Shown here in pieces: positions 18,346-26,905 of a stretch of 64,000 nt of DNA; the stretch's first letter is position 1; each line of letters starts with the position of its first letter. Under the pieces are notes generated by a model. That model was not told the origin of the DNA, did not search any database, and was given only the letters and a program-made list of their open reading frames with translations. The stretch is taken from assembly GCA_017645645.1 (NCBI GenBank), contig JAGCOB010000028.1, positions 1 to 64,000 on the forward strand, in the 5' to 3' direction. The position numbers and the translations under genes were made by a program. Source of the DNA: Prevotella sp. (GTDB taxonomy: Bacteria; Bacteroidota; Bacteroidia; Bacteroidales; Bacteroidaceae).

Positions 18346-18429
18346 TTGCGTAACTACCACCGTAACTACTGCGTAACTAGTACGACTCATTCCCATTTTG
18401 TATCTTTGCCGCCGTAAACGCTATAAGTT
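18346..18429 (+). promoter_or_regulatory. vapE promoter region with three GTAACTA direct repeats
   Basis: Three copies of GTAACTA (about 18350-18380) spaced 11-12 nt apart, i.e. roughly one helical turn, lie just upstream of a -7 box TATCTTTG at 18401-18408. Repeats on one face of the helix before a promoter suggest a regulator-binding site. Confidence 0.55.
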
Positions 18430-19707
18430 ATGGACAATAAAAAAGTAAAAGTGAAGAAGGAGCGTAAACCGAACTGGAAAGAGGTGTATGCGAAGGTGGA
18501 GGATATCAAGGCGTTCCTCGCCGACAGGCTCTTCCTGCGGCATAATGTCATCACGGGTAGGGTGGAGTACCGGGAGCCTTCCGACCTGCCGACACGGTTA
18601 GGCGGTGTCATCGGAGAGTGGCAACCTGTCAGCGACCGCCTCGTAAACTCGCTGTGGGTGGAGATGTCGAGGGAGCGCCCCGTGCGCATACAGGATATCT
18701 ACCGCGTGATAGAGTCGGACTTCGTGGGCGACTACCACCCGTTCAGGTTCTATCTGAACCGCCTGCCGCCGTGGAACGGTGAGAACCATATCCTCGCCAT
18801 GTCGATGTCGGTACAGGTAAAGGGGGGCGTGGACGAACAGTTGCGCTTCGCGGAATACCTGACGAAATGGCTGGTGGCGATGGTGGCGGGATGGATCGAC
18901 GACAGCGTGGTGAATAACGTCATCCTGGTACTGATAGGCGAACAGGGCTCGTACAAGACGACATGGTTCAACTACCTGCTGCCGCCGGAGCTCTCGAACT
19001 ATTTCTATACGAAGACGAATGCGAACCGCATGGGACGTGACGACCTGCTGACACTCGCCCAATACGGACTGGTATGCTGCGAGGAGCTGGACACGATGCG
19101 ACCGTCGGAGCTGAACCAGCTGAAGGCGGCGGTGACGATGCCGTCAATCGACGAGCGCGCCGCCTACGCCCACTTCCATGAGCACCGCAAGCATATCGCG
19201 TCGTTCTGCGGCACGGGTAATAACGCACAGTTCCTGTCGGACCCTACGGGTAACCGCCGCTGGCTGCCCTTCGAGATCAACAGCATCCTGTCGCCCCGTG
19301 ACCATCCCTTCGACTACGAGGGTATCTACTCACAGGCGTATGCCCTCTACAGACAGGGCTTCCGCTTCTGGTTCTCACAGACGGAGATAGCAGAGCTGTC
19401 GAGCCATAATGCCGCCTTCGAGACACCGCGTCTGGAGAATGAGCTGGTACATCTCTTTTTCCGGAAGCCGGTGGGGGTGGAAAGCGGTGTCTTTATGAGT
19501 GTGGCGCGTGCCATGCAGATAGTAAGTGCCAATATATCCCAGAAGCTCAGTGCGGTGTATCTGGGGCGTGCTTTCATGGAGCAGGGCTTCCGTCGTGTGA
19601 AGTCGTGTGGACAGCGCGGCTACATCGTCGAACAGCGTACTGCCGAAGAGATGGCGCAGCTACAGCGAGAGATGGCAGATGCCAACAACGTGGACAGTGG
19701 ACAGTAG
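18430..19707 (+). CDS. VapE-family (superfamily 3-like) helicase/ATPase with DUF3874-type C-terminus
   Basis: A 425-residue virulence-associated protein E. The Walker A loop is GEQGSYKTTW near residues 174-183. Walker B and sensor regions follow (YGLVCCEELDTM; FCGTGNNAQFLSDPTGNRRW). The C-terminal 100 residues (FFRKPVGVESGVFMSVARAM ... KSCGQRGYIVEQ) look like DUF3874. VapE proteins are replication helicases of phage satellites and integrated elements. The N-terminal primase domain of larger relatives is absent. The last codons lie in an arm of a long inverted repeat (19691-19800). Confidence 0.9.
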   Translation: MDNKKVKVKKERKPNWKEVYAKVEDIKAFLADRLFLRHNVITGRVEYREPSDLPTRLGGVIGEWQPVSDRLVNSLWVEMSRERPVRIQDIYRVIESDFVGDYHPFRFYLNRLPPWNGENHILAMSMSVQVKGGVDEQLRFAEYLTKWLVAMVAGWIDDSVVNNVILVLIGEQGSYKTTWFNYLLPPELSNYFYTKTNANRMGRDDLLTLAQYGLVCCEELDTMRPSELNQLKAAVTMPSIDERAAYAHFHEHRKHIASFCGTGNNAQFLSDPTGNRRWLPFEINSILSPRDHPFDYEGIYSQAYALYRQGFRFWFSQTEIAELSSHNAAFETPRLENELVHLFFRKPVGVESGVFMSVARAMQIVSANISQKLSAVYLGRAFMEQGFRRVKSCGQRGYIVEQRTAEEMAQLQREMADANNVDSGQ

Positions 19708-19800
19708 GACAGTACTTTTTACGAAACTCTATGCGTACGTGCGCATATACGTACGCAATAACTTTTTAATATTTCTACTGTCCTACTGTCCTACTGTCCA
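19691..19800. repeat. Long inverted repeat over the vapE stop with a central palindrome
   Basis: Left arm 19691-19714 and right arm 19776-19800 are complementary over about 24 bp with one gapped base; both are built of 8-9-nt units (GGACAGTA / CTACTGTCC). Between them lies a perfect palindrome TGCGTACGT-8 nt-ACGTACGCA (19732-19757). It could act as terminator, protein-binding site or replication structure. Confidence 0.75.
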
Positions 19801-19805
19801 TTTTA

Positions 19806-20033
19806 ATGTTTAATGATGATTATATGAAGATCAAGAGTTATCCTAAGTCGGAATTAGCGATGCTATACTTCCCTGACAGTCATCCACGGGTGGCTGTCAA
19901 CCACCTTAACGAATGGATCAAGCGCTGCCAGCCCCTGGCGGCAGCACTGGCAGACTGCCATCAGGGGCGCTATGCCAAGTTCTGGTCTGCCCAGGCTGTC
20001 CGCTTGATTGTTGGGTATCTGGGGGAGCCGTGA
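19806..20033 (+). CDS. DUF4248 protein
   Basis: A 75-residue protein with the DUF4248 signature KIKSYPKSELAMLYFPD followed by AVNHLNEWIKRC and a C-terminal helix. The family is of unknown function and recurs in Bacteroidales next to VapE and HU-like genes, as here. An internal Met at 19824, directly before the motif, may be the real start. No signal peptide. Confidence 0.85.
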   Translation: MFNDDYMKIKSYPKSELAMLYFPDSHPRVAVNHLNEWIKRCQPLAAALADCHQGRYAKFWSAQAVRLIVGYLGEP

Positions 20034-20045
20034 GGGGGGCGAGAG

Positions 20046-20183
20046 GGGGTGAATGGGGCTGATGGGCGAGATGGGCGAGATGGGCAGGATGGGCGAGATG
20101 GGCTTGCCCATTCACCCCATTCACCCCATTCACCCCACTAACCCCATTCCGCCCATTCACCCCATCAGCCCCCCATTCACCCC
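20046..20183. repeat. Minisatellite of 9-nt units forming an inverted repeat
   Basis: The left half is made of GATGGGCGA-like units and the right half of CATTCACCC-like units, all in 9-nt steps. The two ends (GGGGTGAATGGGG-CTGATGGG and its complement at 20161-20183) pair with each other. The G-rich strand could also form quadruplexes. The right end includes the stop codon of the four-helix-bundle gene. Confidence 0.85.
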
Positions 20184-20761
20184 TTCCTCCGCTGCCACTC
20201 TTTCCGAGCTCGATACATCTCCTCCCTGATGCCGCCGTTCTCGATGAAGTCTTTCTTCTTCCACTCTATGAGCCCACGCAGTAACACGTCACACTGGTGG
20301 ATCAGGGTGATGGCGATGTTCGCTATCGTCTCGTCGGAACGCTCCTGTATCTTCTCCCGGTAGATGGCAGCATCCAGGTGCTTCTTGCAGAAATTACGGG
20401 TCTTGACACATCGCGGATCATCATACGCCCACTGCTCCAGACCCCGTACACGCAGATAGTCCTCGTAGTCAAGGAGCAACTCATGAAGTGAAGCCCTGTT
20501 GACGTTGATGAGTTTCAGCTCCATCTCTCGGGAGGTGTTACCGTCGATATTCCCTTCTGCGATGTTCTGCTTGCCGGAACGTGCTGCCTGCACCATCTGG
20601 TCGATGGTACGGTCACCGGTCTTCAGGAACTTATGGGCAAAAAAATAAGTGATGTCGAAGATACACTCTGCCTTCCGGAAAGCCTTTAGTGTCCGGTAGT
20701 TGTTGTCTTGTCTTAAGAATTCTTGATGTAGTTCCATAAATTTGTTGTTGCGGTTTGCCAT
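20177..20761 (-). CDS. Four-helix-bundle suffix-domain protein (23S rRNA IVP-like family)
   Basis: A 194-residue helical protein with the family core GDRTIDQMVQAARSGKQNIA, EGN..GNTSREMELKLINV and LLDYEDYLRVRG. Related proteins were first found inside 23S rRNA intervening sequences; the function is unknown. A TACCTTTG box ends 1 nt before the annotated ATG at 20761, so a transcript from it could not contain this codon; Met9 (20737), directly before ELHQEFLRQ, is the better start if that promoter is used. It is the only minus-strand gene inside the VapE cluster. Confidence 0.88.
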   Translation of the reverse strand: MANRNNKFMELHQEFLRQDNNYRTLKAFRKAECIFDITYFFAHKFLKTGDRTIDQMVQAARSGKQNIAEGNIDGNTSREMELKLINVNRASLHELLLDYEDYLRVRGLEQWAYDDPRCVKTRNFCKKHLDAAIYREKIQERSDETIANIAITLIHQCDVLLRGLIEWKKKDFIENGGIREEMYRARKEWQRRKG

Positions 20762-20888
20762 GCAAAGGTATGAAAAAAATGTCGTACTGAAAAAGAAAAA
20801 TCAAGATTATCACACGGGAAAGTGGGGAAACGCATGGAAACGCATGAGTGCCGGTCACTGATTTCGTACCTTCGCAGTGTCAATGAGA

Positions 20889-20976
20889 AAGGCGGCGGCT
20901 ATCGCATAGAAAGGCGGCGGCTAACGGGGGGGACAGGCGGCGGCTATCGACCCGACAGGCGGCACCTAACTCAGCG
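20889..20976 (+). repeat. 22-nt tandem repeat array, four copies (array 1)
   Basis: Four contiguous 22-nt units starting at 20889, 20911, 20933 and 20955. Each begins AGGCGGC and continues GGCTATCG, GGCTAACG, GGCTATCG or ACCTAACT. The array sits 44 nt before the HU-like gene and is followed by an AT-rich stretch (TTATTAACCCTTTAAAATTT). The same unit family recurs inverted at 38181-38268. The regular length and position beside a VapE helicase resemble replication iterons. Confidence 0.85.
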
Positions 20977-21019
20977 ACACATCCCCCACAGTTATTAACC
21001 CTTTAAAATTTTAAACATT

Positions 21020-21538
21020 ATGCCAAAAAACAGAATCGCACTGAAGATCAATTTCCGCAAGAACGTCAATGAGCGTTCCACTTCCTACGGTAAGTTCTAT
21101 CCCGAGGTGGACCGTAACGAGACCCTGTCGCTGCGCGGTCTTGCCCAGCATATCAAGGACCACGGCAGCATCTATACCCGTGATGTCATCGAGGGCGTAC
21201 TCATCAAGATGTCGGAGTGTATCCCCGAACTGGTATCGCAGGGTGTGGGCGTGAAGCTCGACGGACTGGGTAAGTTCTATCCTACGGCGCGCTCGGTGAA
21301 GGGCGGCATCGAAGAGGCGAACCTGAAGGGTGTGAATGCCTCGGAGGTGGTGAAGGGCATCCGCGTCCGCTTCCTGCCCGACCGTGCCAACCTCGACAAT
21401 ATCACCAGCACCGCCTTCAAGGAGAAATGCTCGCTGGAGTCTGCGCATATCGTAGAGACGAAGAAGGTGGACGGTAAGAAGGTGATGACGAAGATACCCA
21501 TTGCAGACTGGTTGCTGCAACAGGGTAGTGGAGAATAA
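21020..21538 (+). CDS. HU-family DNA-binding protein (HU-related type)
   Basis: 172 residues: an HU/IHF-like fold of the Bacteroidales HU-related type. Recognisable parts are the helical start (SLRGLAQHIKDHGSIYTRDV), IEGVLIKMSECIPELVSQG and the strand VKLDGLGKFYPT, and a basic tail replacing the usual arms. Expected to bend or coat DNA, perhaps at the neighbouring repeat array. It is followed by the smalltalk and P5-like genes, a set seen together in many Bacteroidales genomes. Confidence 0.9.
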   Translation: MPKNRIALKINFRKNVNERSTSYGKFYPEVDRNETLSLRGLAQHIKDHGSIYTRDVIEGVLIKMSECIPELVSQGVGVKLDGLGKFYPTARSVKGGIEEANLKGVNASEVVKGIRVRFLPDRANLDNITSTAFKEKCSLESAHIVETKKVDGKKVMTKIPIADWLLQQGSGE

Positions 21539-21578
21539 GGAGGAAGGAGTCGGGAGACAGGAGTCAGAGTCAGTAGAC

Positions 21579-21626
21579 GGGAGACCCCCTCTGACTCCCC
21601 TTAGGGGGAGGTCGAAGGACTAAGGT
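21579..21626. repeat. Second copy of the GACCCCCTCTG / GGGGGAG intergenic repeat
   Basis: GGGAGACCCCCTCTG, CTCCCC-TTA-GGGGGAG and AAGGACTAAGGTC repeat the modules found at 10670-10746. A further degenerate hairpin AGAGGGGG-ATC-CCCCTCT follows near 21762-21780, in the next gap. Confidence 0.75.
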
Positions 21627-21664
21627 CGTTCCTCCCTCCTCGTTTAATAAAATAATATAATACC

Positions 21665-21757
21665 ATGAAAAAAGAAACGATAAAACAGATTATTCAGATT
21701 GTTATCACGATTCTCACTGCCATTAGTTCTGCTATCTTTGTGCAGTCGTGTTGCTAG
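21665..21757 (+). CDS. Smalltalk family micro-protein
   Basis: A 30-residue protein, MKKETIKQIIQIVITILTAI followed by SSAIFVQSCC. It is a single membrane helix with a lysine-rich start and a terminal double cysteine. This is the smalltalk family, which occurs between HU-like and lysis-type genes in Bacteroidales. The role is unknown; size and position would fit a small holin-like or signalling membrane peptide, which is a guess. Confidence 0.85.
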   Translation: MKKETIKQIIQIVITILTAISSAIFVQSCC

Positions 21758-21878
21758 GAGTAGAGGGGGGATCCCCCTCTAACTCCTTCTTTCATTTCTT
21801 TCTCTGGAGAAAGAAACGAAACAAAGAAAGAGGGTGTTTTCTGCCCGGAATCAATTCATTGAATTATAAAATAAGTTT

Positions 21879-22322
21879 ATGACGATGCAAACATCTCGGG
21901 GGTTGCGCAACTGCAACCCCCTGAACATTATCAAGACAAAGAATACCGTATGGTTAGGTCAGATCCATACTGGCGCAGAGAAGACTTTCTGCCAGTTCTC
22001 TGAGATGGTCTATGGCTGCAGGGCAGCCCTGAAACTCTTAAGGACATACTACACGAAATACGACTGTACGACGCTGCGCAGGATCATCTCCCGTTGGGCT
22101 CCTGAAACGGAAAACAACGTGTTAGCTTACGTCCGTAACGTATCGAGGATGACTGGCATCGGAGCCACGACACCGCTGCCCCCGATGAAAGCGGAGACCA
22201 GGGAGCTATGGGTCAAGATTGTCCTTGCGATGGCGACGGTGGAGTGCGGTCTCGACCAGAAAGGTCAAGAAGAACTCCTGCCCATCATCGAAGATGCGTG
22301 GTGGATGTTGTTCAAGAGTTAG
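21879..22322 (+). CDS. Structural protein P5-like (phage-type muralytic) protein
   Basis: 147 residues beginning with RGLRNCNPLNI, a motif found in Bacteroidales proteins named after phage structural protein P5. These are thought to be small cell-wall-degrading enzymes. The segment FCQFSEMVYGCRAALKLLRT and RRIISRWAPETEN.V..YVRNV follow as in that family. It replaces the amidase that often occupies this slot after smalltalk. It ends before a strong terminator, so the cluster is a self-contained unit. Confidence 0.82.
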   Translation: MTMQTSRGLRNCNPLNIIKTKNTVWLGQIHTGAEKTFCQFSEMVYGCRAALKLLRTYYTKYDCTTLRRIISRWAPETENNVLAYVRNVSRMTGIGATTPLPPMKAETRELWVKIVLAMATVECGLDQKGQEELLPIIEDAWWMLFKS

Positions 22323-22344
22323 TATCTAAAGATTGTTAAATATG

Positions 22345-22376
22345 GGCGTACCTATCTCATAGGTATGCCTTTTTTT
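22345..22376 (+). terminator. Terminator at the end of the VapE cluster
   Basis: Stem GGCGTACCTAT / ATAGGTATGCC (one G-U pair), loop CTC, then seven T. It directly precedes the -7 box of the efflux operon. Confidence 0.9.
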
Positions 22377-22378
22377 CG

Positions 22379-22386
22379 TACCTTTG
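22379..22386 (+). promoter_or_regulatory. -7 box of the RND efflux operon
   Basis: TACCTTTG followed by CAGAATTG; the ATG lies about 48 nt downstream. No good TTG is found 20 nt upstream because that position falls inside the terminator stem, so the promoter may need an activator. Confidence 0.6.
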
Positions 22387-22433
22387 CAGAATTGAAAAAA
22401 CTTTATTCGAATAAGTGTAATTAGAAAATAGGT

Positions 22434-23594
22434 ATGAAAATGAAAAAGTTGATGATGTTTGCAGCTGTGGCTGTGACGTTAGTATCATGTGGAGGCGGCG
22501 GTGGTCGCCCTACTTTCGGCGATAACGAGTATCCCGTAACGACGGTAGGTACCTCAAGTGCCGATATGCAGTCCACCTATCCTGCTATGATCAAAGGTGT
22601 GCAGGATGTGGAGATTCGTCCGAAGGTACAAGGTTTCCTGACTCAGATTAACGTAAGAGAAGGTCAGTCAGTGGGTGCAGGACAGATATTGTTTGTATTG
22701 GATAACGAGACTTATCAGGCACAGGTGCGTCAGGCACAGGCTGCGGTGAATACGGCTCAGCAGCAGGTGAACACGGCACAGTTGACCTATGAGAACTCCA
22801 AGATGTTACATGAAAACAAGGTCATCGGTGACTACGAGTTGCAGACTTCACAGAATACTTACGAGAGTGCGAAGGCACAGCTCGCTCAGGCACAGGCAGC
22901 CCTTGCCTCGGCTCGTGAGCAGTTGAGTTTCTGTTATGTGAAGAGTCCGGCATCAGGTGTGGTAGGAACGCTGCCTTTCAAGAAAGGTGCGCTGGTCAGT
23001 GCTTCCAACACCTTGACGACGGTGTCTAATATCTCATCAATGGAGGTGTATTTCTCTGTGACGGAGAAGGATGCGATGGCACTCTCTGCCGCAGGTCTGG
23101 AGTCTCTTCCTCCTGTGAAGCTCCAGCTCGCTGACGGTTCCATCTATGCCCACGAAGGTAAGGTTGTCAAGATGAGCGGTGTGATTGATCAGGCTACAGG
23201 TACGGTACAGTTGATAGCCACCTTCACTAATCCGGAGAAGTTGCTGAAGAGCGGTGGCGCCGGTACGATTATCATTCCCCGTGTCGCCTCTTCTGCCATC
23301 ATCATCCCACAGTCTTGTGTCTCTGAGGTACAGAACAAGAAGTTCGTCTATACCTTAGGTAAGGACAACAAGGTGAAATATACGGAGATTAAGGTGGATC
23401 CGCAGGACGACGGAAATAGTTTCATTGTGACAGACGGTCTGAAGGCTGGTGACAAGTATGTAACGAATGGTATCACCAAGCTGAATGACGGTATGGAGAT
23501 TGTACCCATCACGCCAGAACGCTACCAGCAGAAGATTGATGAACAGGCAAAAGCCATGTCTGCCGGTGATATCGTGGGAGCGATGAAGAAGTAA
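22434..23594 (+). CDS. RND efflux periplasmic adaptor (lipoprotein)
   Basis: A 386-residue membrane-fusion protein linking the inner-membrane pump to the outer-membrane channel. The lipobox LVSC puts the lipidated Cys at residue 19. The biotinyl-lipoyl halves (KGVQDVEIRPKVQGFLTQIN and KSPASGVVGTL) flank a long helical hairpin rich in Gln and Ala (about 90-165). A beta-barrel domain and the C-terminal domain (KAGDKYVTNGITKLNDGM) follow. First gene of the trio with the pump and the TolC-type channel. Confidence 0.95.
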   Translation: MKMKKLMMFAAVAVTLVSCGGGGGRPTFGDNEYPVTTVGTSSADMQSTYPAMIKGVQDVEIRPKVQGFLTQINVREGQSVGAGQILFVLDNETYQAQVRQAQAAVNTAQQQVNTAQLTYENSKMLHENKVIGDYELQTSQNTYESAKAQLAQAQAALASAREQLSFCYVKSPASGVVGTLPFKKGALVSASNTLTTVSNISSMEVYFSVTEKDAMALSAAGLESLPPVKLQLADGSIYAHEGKVVKMSGVIDQATGTVQLIATFTNPEKLLKSGGAGTIIIPRVASSAIIIPQSCVSEVQNKKFVYTLGKDNKVKYTEIKVDPQDDGNSFIVTDGLKAGDKYVTNGITKLNDGMEIVPITPERYQQKIDEQAKAMSAGDIVGAMKK

Positions 23595-23621
23595 GAAGTA
23601 AGATGTAAGAAGTAAGAATAT

Positions 23622-26600
23622 ATGACTTTTACAACATTTATCAAACGCCCGGTATTATCGACGGTGATATCTATTCTCATCGTCTTGCTGGGTATCATAG
23701 GATTAATATCGCTGCCTATTGAGCAGTATCCGAATATTGCACCTCCTACCGTTGCGGTATGGACCAGTTATCCGGGTGCTGATGCCGAGACGGTGAAGAA
23801 CTCTGTCATCACACCGTTGGAAGAGAGTATCAACGGTGTAGAGGGCATGGACTACATATCTTCCTCGGCAGGTACTGGTTCAGCACAGATCAGTGTACTG
23901 TTCCGTCAGGGTATGAATGCCGATATGTGTGCCGTGAACGTGCAGAACCGTGTGCAGCAGGCACAGGCACTGTTACCTGCCGAGGTGACACGTATCGGTG
24001 TGACGGTCACGAAGCGTCAGACCTCCCAGGTGCTGATGTTCACGCTGACCTCTGATGGTCGCTATGACGATGAGTTCCTGACGAACTATAATAATATTAA
24101 CATCATCCCTGCCATCAAGCGTATCCAGGGTGTGGGTGACGTGCAGTCGCCTGGTCTGAAGACGTACTCTATGCGTATCTGGCTGAAACCAGATGTGATG
24201 AAACAGCATAATCTGATGCCGTCAGACATCAGTAATGTTCTTGCCGAACAGAATATCGAGGCTGCCCCTGGTAGCTTCGGCGAGCAGTCGGATGTCGCCT
24301 ATGAGTATGCCATGCGCTATACGGGTCGTCTGAAGACCGCAGAGGAGTTCGGTAATATCATCATCTCCAATGACGGTAACGGACAGACACTGAAGCTGAA
24401 GGATGTGGCGAAGATAGAGCTGGGTGGTCAGCAGTATTCGGTATCGATGAAGAACAACAACCTGCCGTCCGTGCTGGGTATGGTACAGCAGATAGCAGGT
24501 TCTAACGCCAATGAGATTGCCAAGCAGGTGAAGGCAGAGCTGGAGGAACAAGCCAAGCTGTTCCCTCCGGGCATGGTCTATAAGATCAACTACGACGTAA
24601 CGGAGTTCCTGTATGCGTCTATCGAGGAGGTGATCTTCACGCTGGTGTTCACCCTGATCTTGGTGTTCATCGTTATCTACGTGTTCCTACAGGACTGGCG
24701 TTCTACCCTGATTCCGTTGATCGCTGTTCCAGTGTCTTTGATAGGTACGTTCTTCTTCCTGTCGGTCTTCGGATTCTCCATCAACCTGCTGACACTGTCT
24801 GCCCTGTTGCTGGCTATTGCCATTGTGGTCGATGATGCCATTGTGGTGGTGGAGGCTGTCCATGCGAAGCTCGACCAGGGTTATAAGTCACCGCTGACGG
24901 CTTCGATAGATGCCATGAACGAGATCTCGGGAGCTATCATCTCTATTACTTTGGTGATGGCATCGGTGTTTATCCCCGTATCGTTCCTCGGTGGTACCAC
25001 GGGTACGTTCTACCGTGAGTTCGGTGTGACGATGGCGGTGAGTATCTTTATCTCCGCACTGAATGCCTTGACCCTGTCACCGGCTTTGTGTGCCATCTTC
25101 CTGAAACCACATGATGAAGGGCATGAGAAAAAGATGTCGATGATAGACCGCTTCCATGCATCATTCAATACAGCCTATGACAAGGTCCTTGGGAAATACA
25201 AGGGACGTGTGGAGAAACTGGTACATAAGCCCGTGCTGGTCCTTATCACGGTAGTCTTGGGTGTCGTGGTACTGGCTACCACCATGCTCACGACGAAGAC
25301 GGGTCTGATACCCGACGAGGATACGGGAACGCTCTTCTGTACGGTATCCATGCCTCCTGCTACCTCTGTGGCACGTACGGAGCAGATCGTCAGTCAGGTG
25401 GACAGCATCCTTGCTGCCGACCCAGCCATCCAGAGCCGTGAGCAGATTCAGGGATATAACTTCATTGCTGGTTCTGGTAGTGACCAGGCAACGTTTATCA
25501 TCAAGCTGAAACCGTTCTCTGAGCGCCAGAAGGGCTTGTGGTGGAAGATCAGCGGACTCTGGGAAGGTGACGGTATCTACCGTTTCTTCCTGAACCCATA
25601 CGAGTCAACGGGTATCATCGCCCAGATATTCATCAAAACAGCCCATATCAAGGATGCGCAGATCCTTGCCTTCGCACCACCGATGATTCCGGGATTCTCT
25701 GCCAACTCAGGTGTGTCCATCGTCATGCAGGACCGTACGGGTGGTTCACTCGACAGGTTCTTCGGTGTCGTCAAAGACTATCTGGCTGAGTTGAACAAAC
25801 GCCCAGAGTTCCAGACGGCACAGACATCGTACAACCCGAACTACCCACAGTATATGTTGTATGTGGATGTGGCGAAGTGTAAACAGGCTGGTATCTCTCC
25901 GCAGACGGTCCTCACCACGCTGCAAGGTTACTATGGCGGACTCTATGCGTCTAACTTCAATGCCTATGGTAAGCTCTACCGTGTGATGATACAAGGCTCA
26001 CCGGAGACACGTATGACTCCAGAGTCGCTGAACAGTATCTATGTACGTACCCCGGGTGGTATGTCTCCGGTACAGGAGTTCTGCCGCATGGAGCGTGTCT
26101 ATGGTCCGTCGAATATCAACCGCTTTAACCTGTTCACATCTATCAATGTGACGGCGACGGTGGCTGACGGCTACTCGACGGGTGAAGCAATCAAGGCTGC
26201 CCAAGAGGTGGCTGCAGAGATATTACCAGCAGGTTTTACCTATGACTATTCGGGACTGACACGTGAGGAGGCAAAGGCATCGAACTCGACAGCCATCATC
26301 TTCGTGCTGTGTTTCATCTTCATCTATCTGATCCTGTCAGCACAGTATGAGTCGTATATCCTGCCGCTTGCAGTTGTCCTCTCCGTACCTTTCGGATTGG
26401 CAGGATGCTTCCTGTTCACGATGTTGTTCGGACATGCCAACGACATCTATATGCAGATATCACTGATTATGCTGATTGGTCTGCTTGCCAAGAATGCGAT
26501 CTTGATTGTGCAGTTTGCACTGGAGCGTCGTCAGACGGGTATGGGTATCACATGGTCTGCCATCTTGGGTGCCGCAGCTCGTCTGCGACCTATCTTGATG

Positions 26601-26876
26601 ACCTCACTGGCGATGGTTGTCGGTCTGTTGCCGATGATGTTCGCCTCGGGTGTAGGTAAGAATGGTAACCAGACACTGGGTGCTGCCGCTGTAGGTGGTA
26701 TGCTGATAGGTACGTTGTTACAGGTTCTTGTCGTACCAGGACTGTTTGTCATCTTCCAGTCCTTGCAGGAGAAGTTCAAGCCTATGACATTCGAGGGTGA
26801 AGAGGAGAATCCTGATGTGGCTGCTGAGATAGCCCAGTATGCACACCGTCCTATGAATTATGTGCCAGAGAGTTAA
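23622..26876 (+). CDS. RND efflux pump, inner-membrane permease (HAE1/AcrB type)
   Basis: A 1084-residue proton-driven drug-efflux transporter. The first membrane helix follows FIKRPVLSTVISI. The essential Asp-Asp pair in transmembrane helix 4 is seen in AIVVDDAIVVVEAVH near residue 405. The porter-domain motif SYPGADAETVKNSVITPLEE and the C-terminal membrane bundle (LLAKNAILIVQFALERR, LRPILMTSLAMVVGLLPMM) are complete. Probably exports hydrophobic compounds or bile-type stresses; the substrate cannot be read from sequence. Confidence 0.97.
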   Translation: MTFTTFIKRPVLSTVISILIVLLGIIGLISLPIEQYPNIAPPTVAVWTSYPGADAETVKNSVITPLEESINGVEGMDYISSSAGTGSAQISVLFRQGMNADMCAVNVQNRVQQAQALLPAEVTRIGVTVTKRQTSQVLMFTLTSDGRYDDEFLTNYNNINIIPAIKRIQGVGDVQSPGLKTYSMRIWLKPDVMKQHNLMPSDISNVLAEQNIEAAPGSFGEQSDVAYEYAMRYTGRLKTAEEFGNIIISNDGNGQTLKLKDVAKIELGGQQYSVSMKNNNLPSVLGMVQQIAGSNANEIAKQVKAELEEQAKLFPPGMVYKINYDVTEFLYASIEEVIFTLVFTLILVFIVIYVFLQDWRSTLIPLIAVPVSLIGTFFFLSVFGFSINLLTLSALLLAIAIVVDDAIVVVEAVHAKLDQGYKSPLTASIDAMNEISGAIISITLVMASVFIPVSFLGGTTGTFYREFGVTMAVSIFISALNALTLSPALCAIFLKPHDEGHEKKMSMIDRFHASFNTAYDKVLGKYKGRVEKLVHKPVLVLITVVLGVVVLATTMLTTKTGLIPDEDTGTLFCTVSMPPATSVARTEQIVSQVDSILAADPAIQSREQIQGYNFIAGSGSDQATFIIKLKPFSERQKGLWWKISGLWEGDGIYRFFLNPYESTGIIAQIFIKTAHIKDAQILAFAPPMIPGFSANSGVSIVMQDRTGGSLDRFFGVVKDYLAELNKRPEFQTAQTSYNPNYPQYMLYVDVAKCKQAGISPQTVLTTLQGYYGGLYASNFNAYGKLYRVMIQGSPETRMTPESLNSIYVRTPGGMSPVQEFCRMERVYGPSNINRFNLFTSINVTATVADGYSTGEAIKAAQEVAAEILPAGFTYDYSGLTREEAKASNSTAIIFVLCFIFIYLILSAQYESYILPLAVVLSVPFGLAGCFLFTMLFGHANDIYMQISLIMLIGLLAKNAILIVQFALERRQTGMGITWSAILGAAARLRPILMTSLAMVVGLLPMMFASGVGKNGNQTLGAAAVGGMLIGTLLQVLVVPGLFVIFQSLQEKFKPMTFEGEEENPDVAAEIAQYAHRPMNYVPES

Positions 26877-26905
26877 GAATGTAAAAATTAGAAGATATAA
26901 TAATT

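Noticed and set aside
20889-20976. CRISPR array
   Set aside because: The 22-nt units are contiguous, with no unique spacers, and no cas gene is present. The same holds for 38181-38268.
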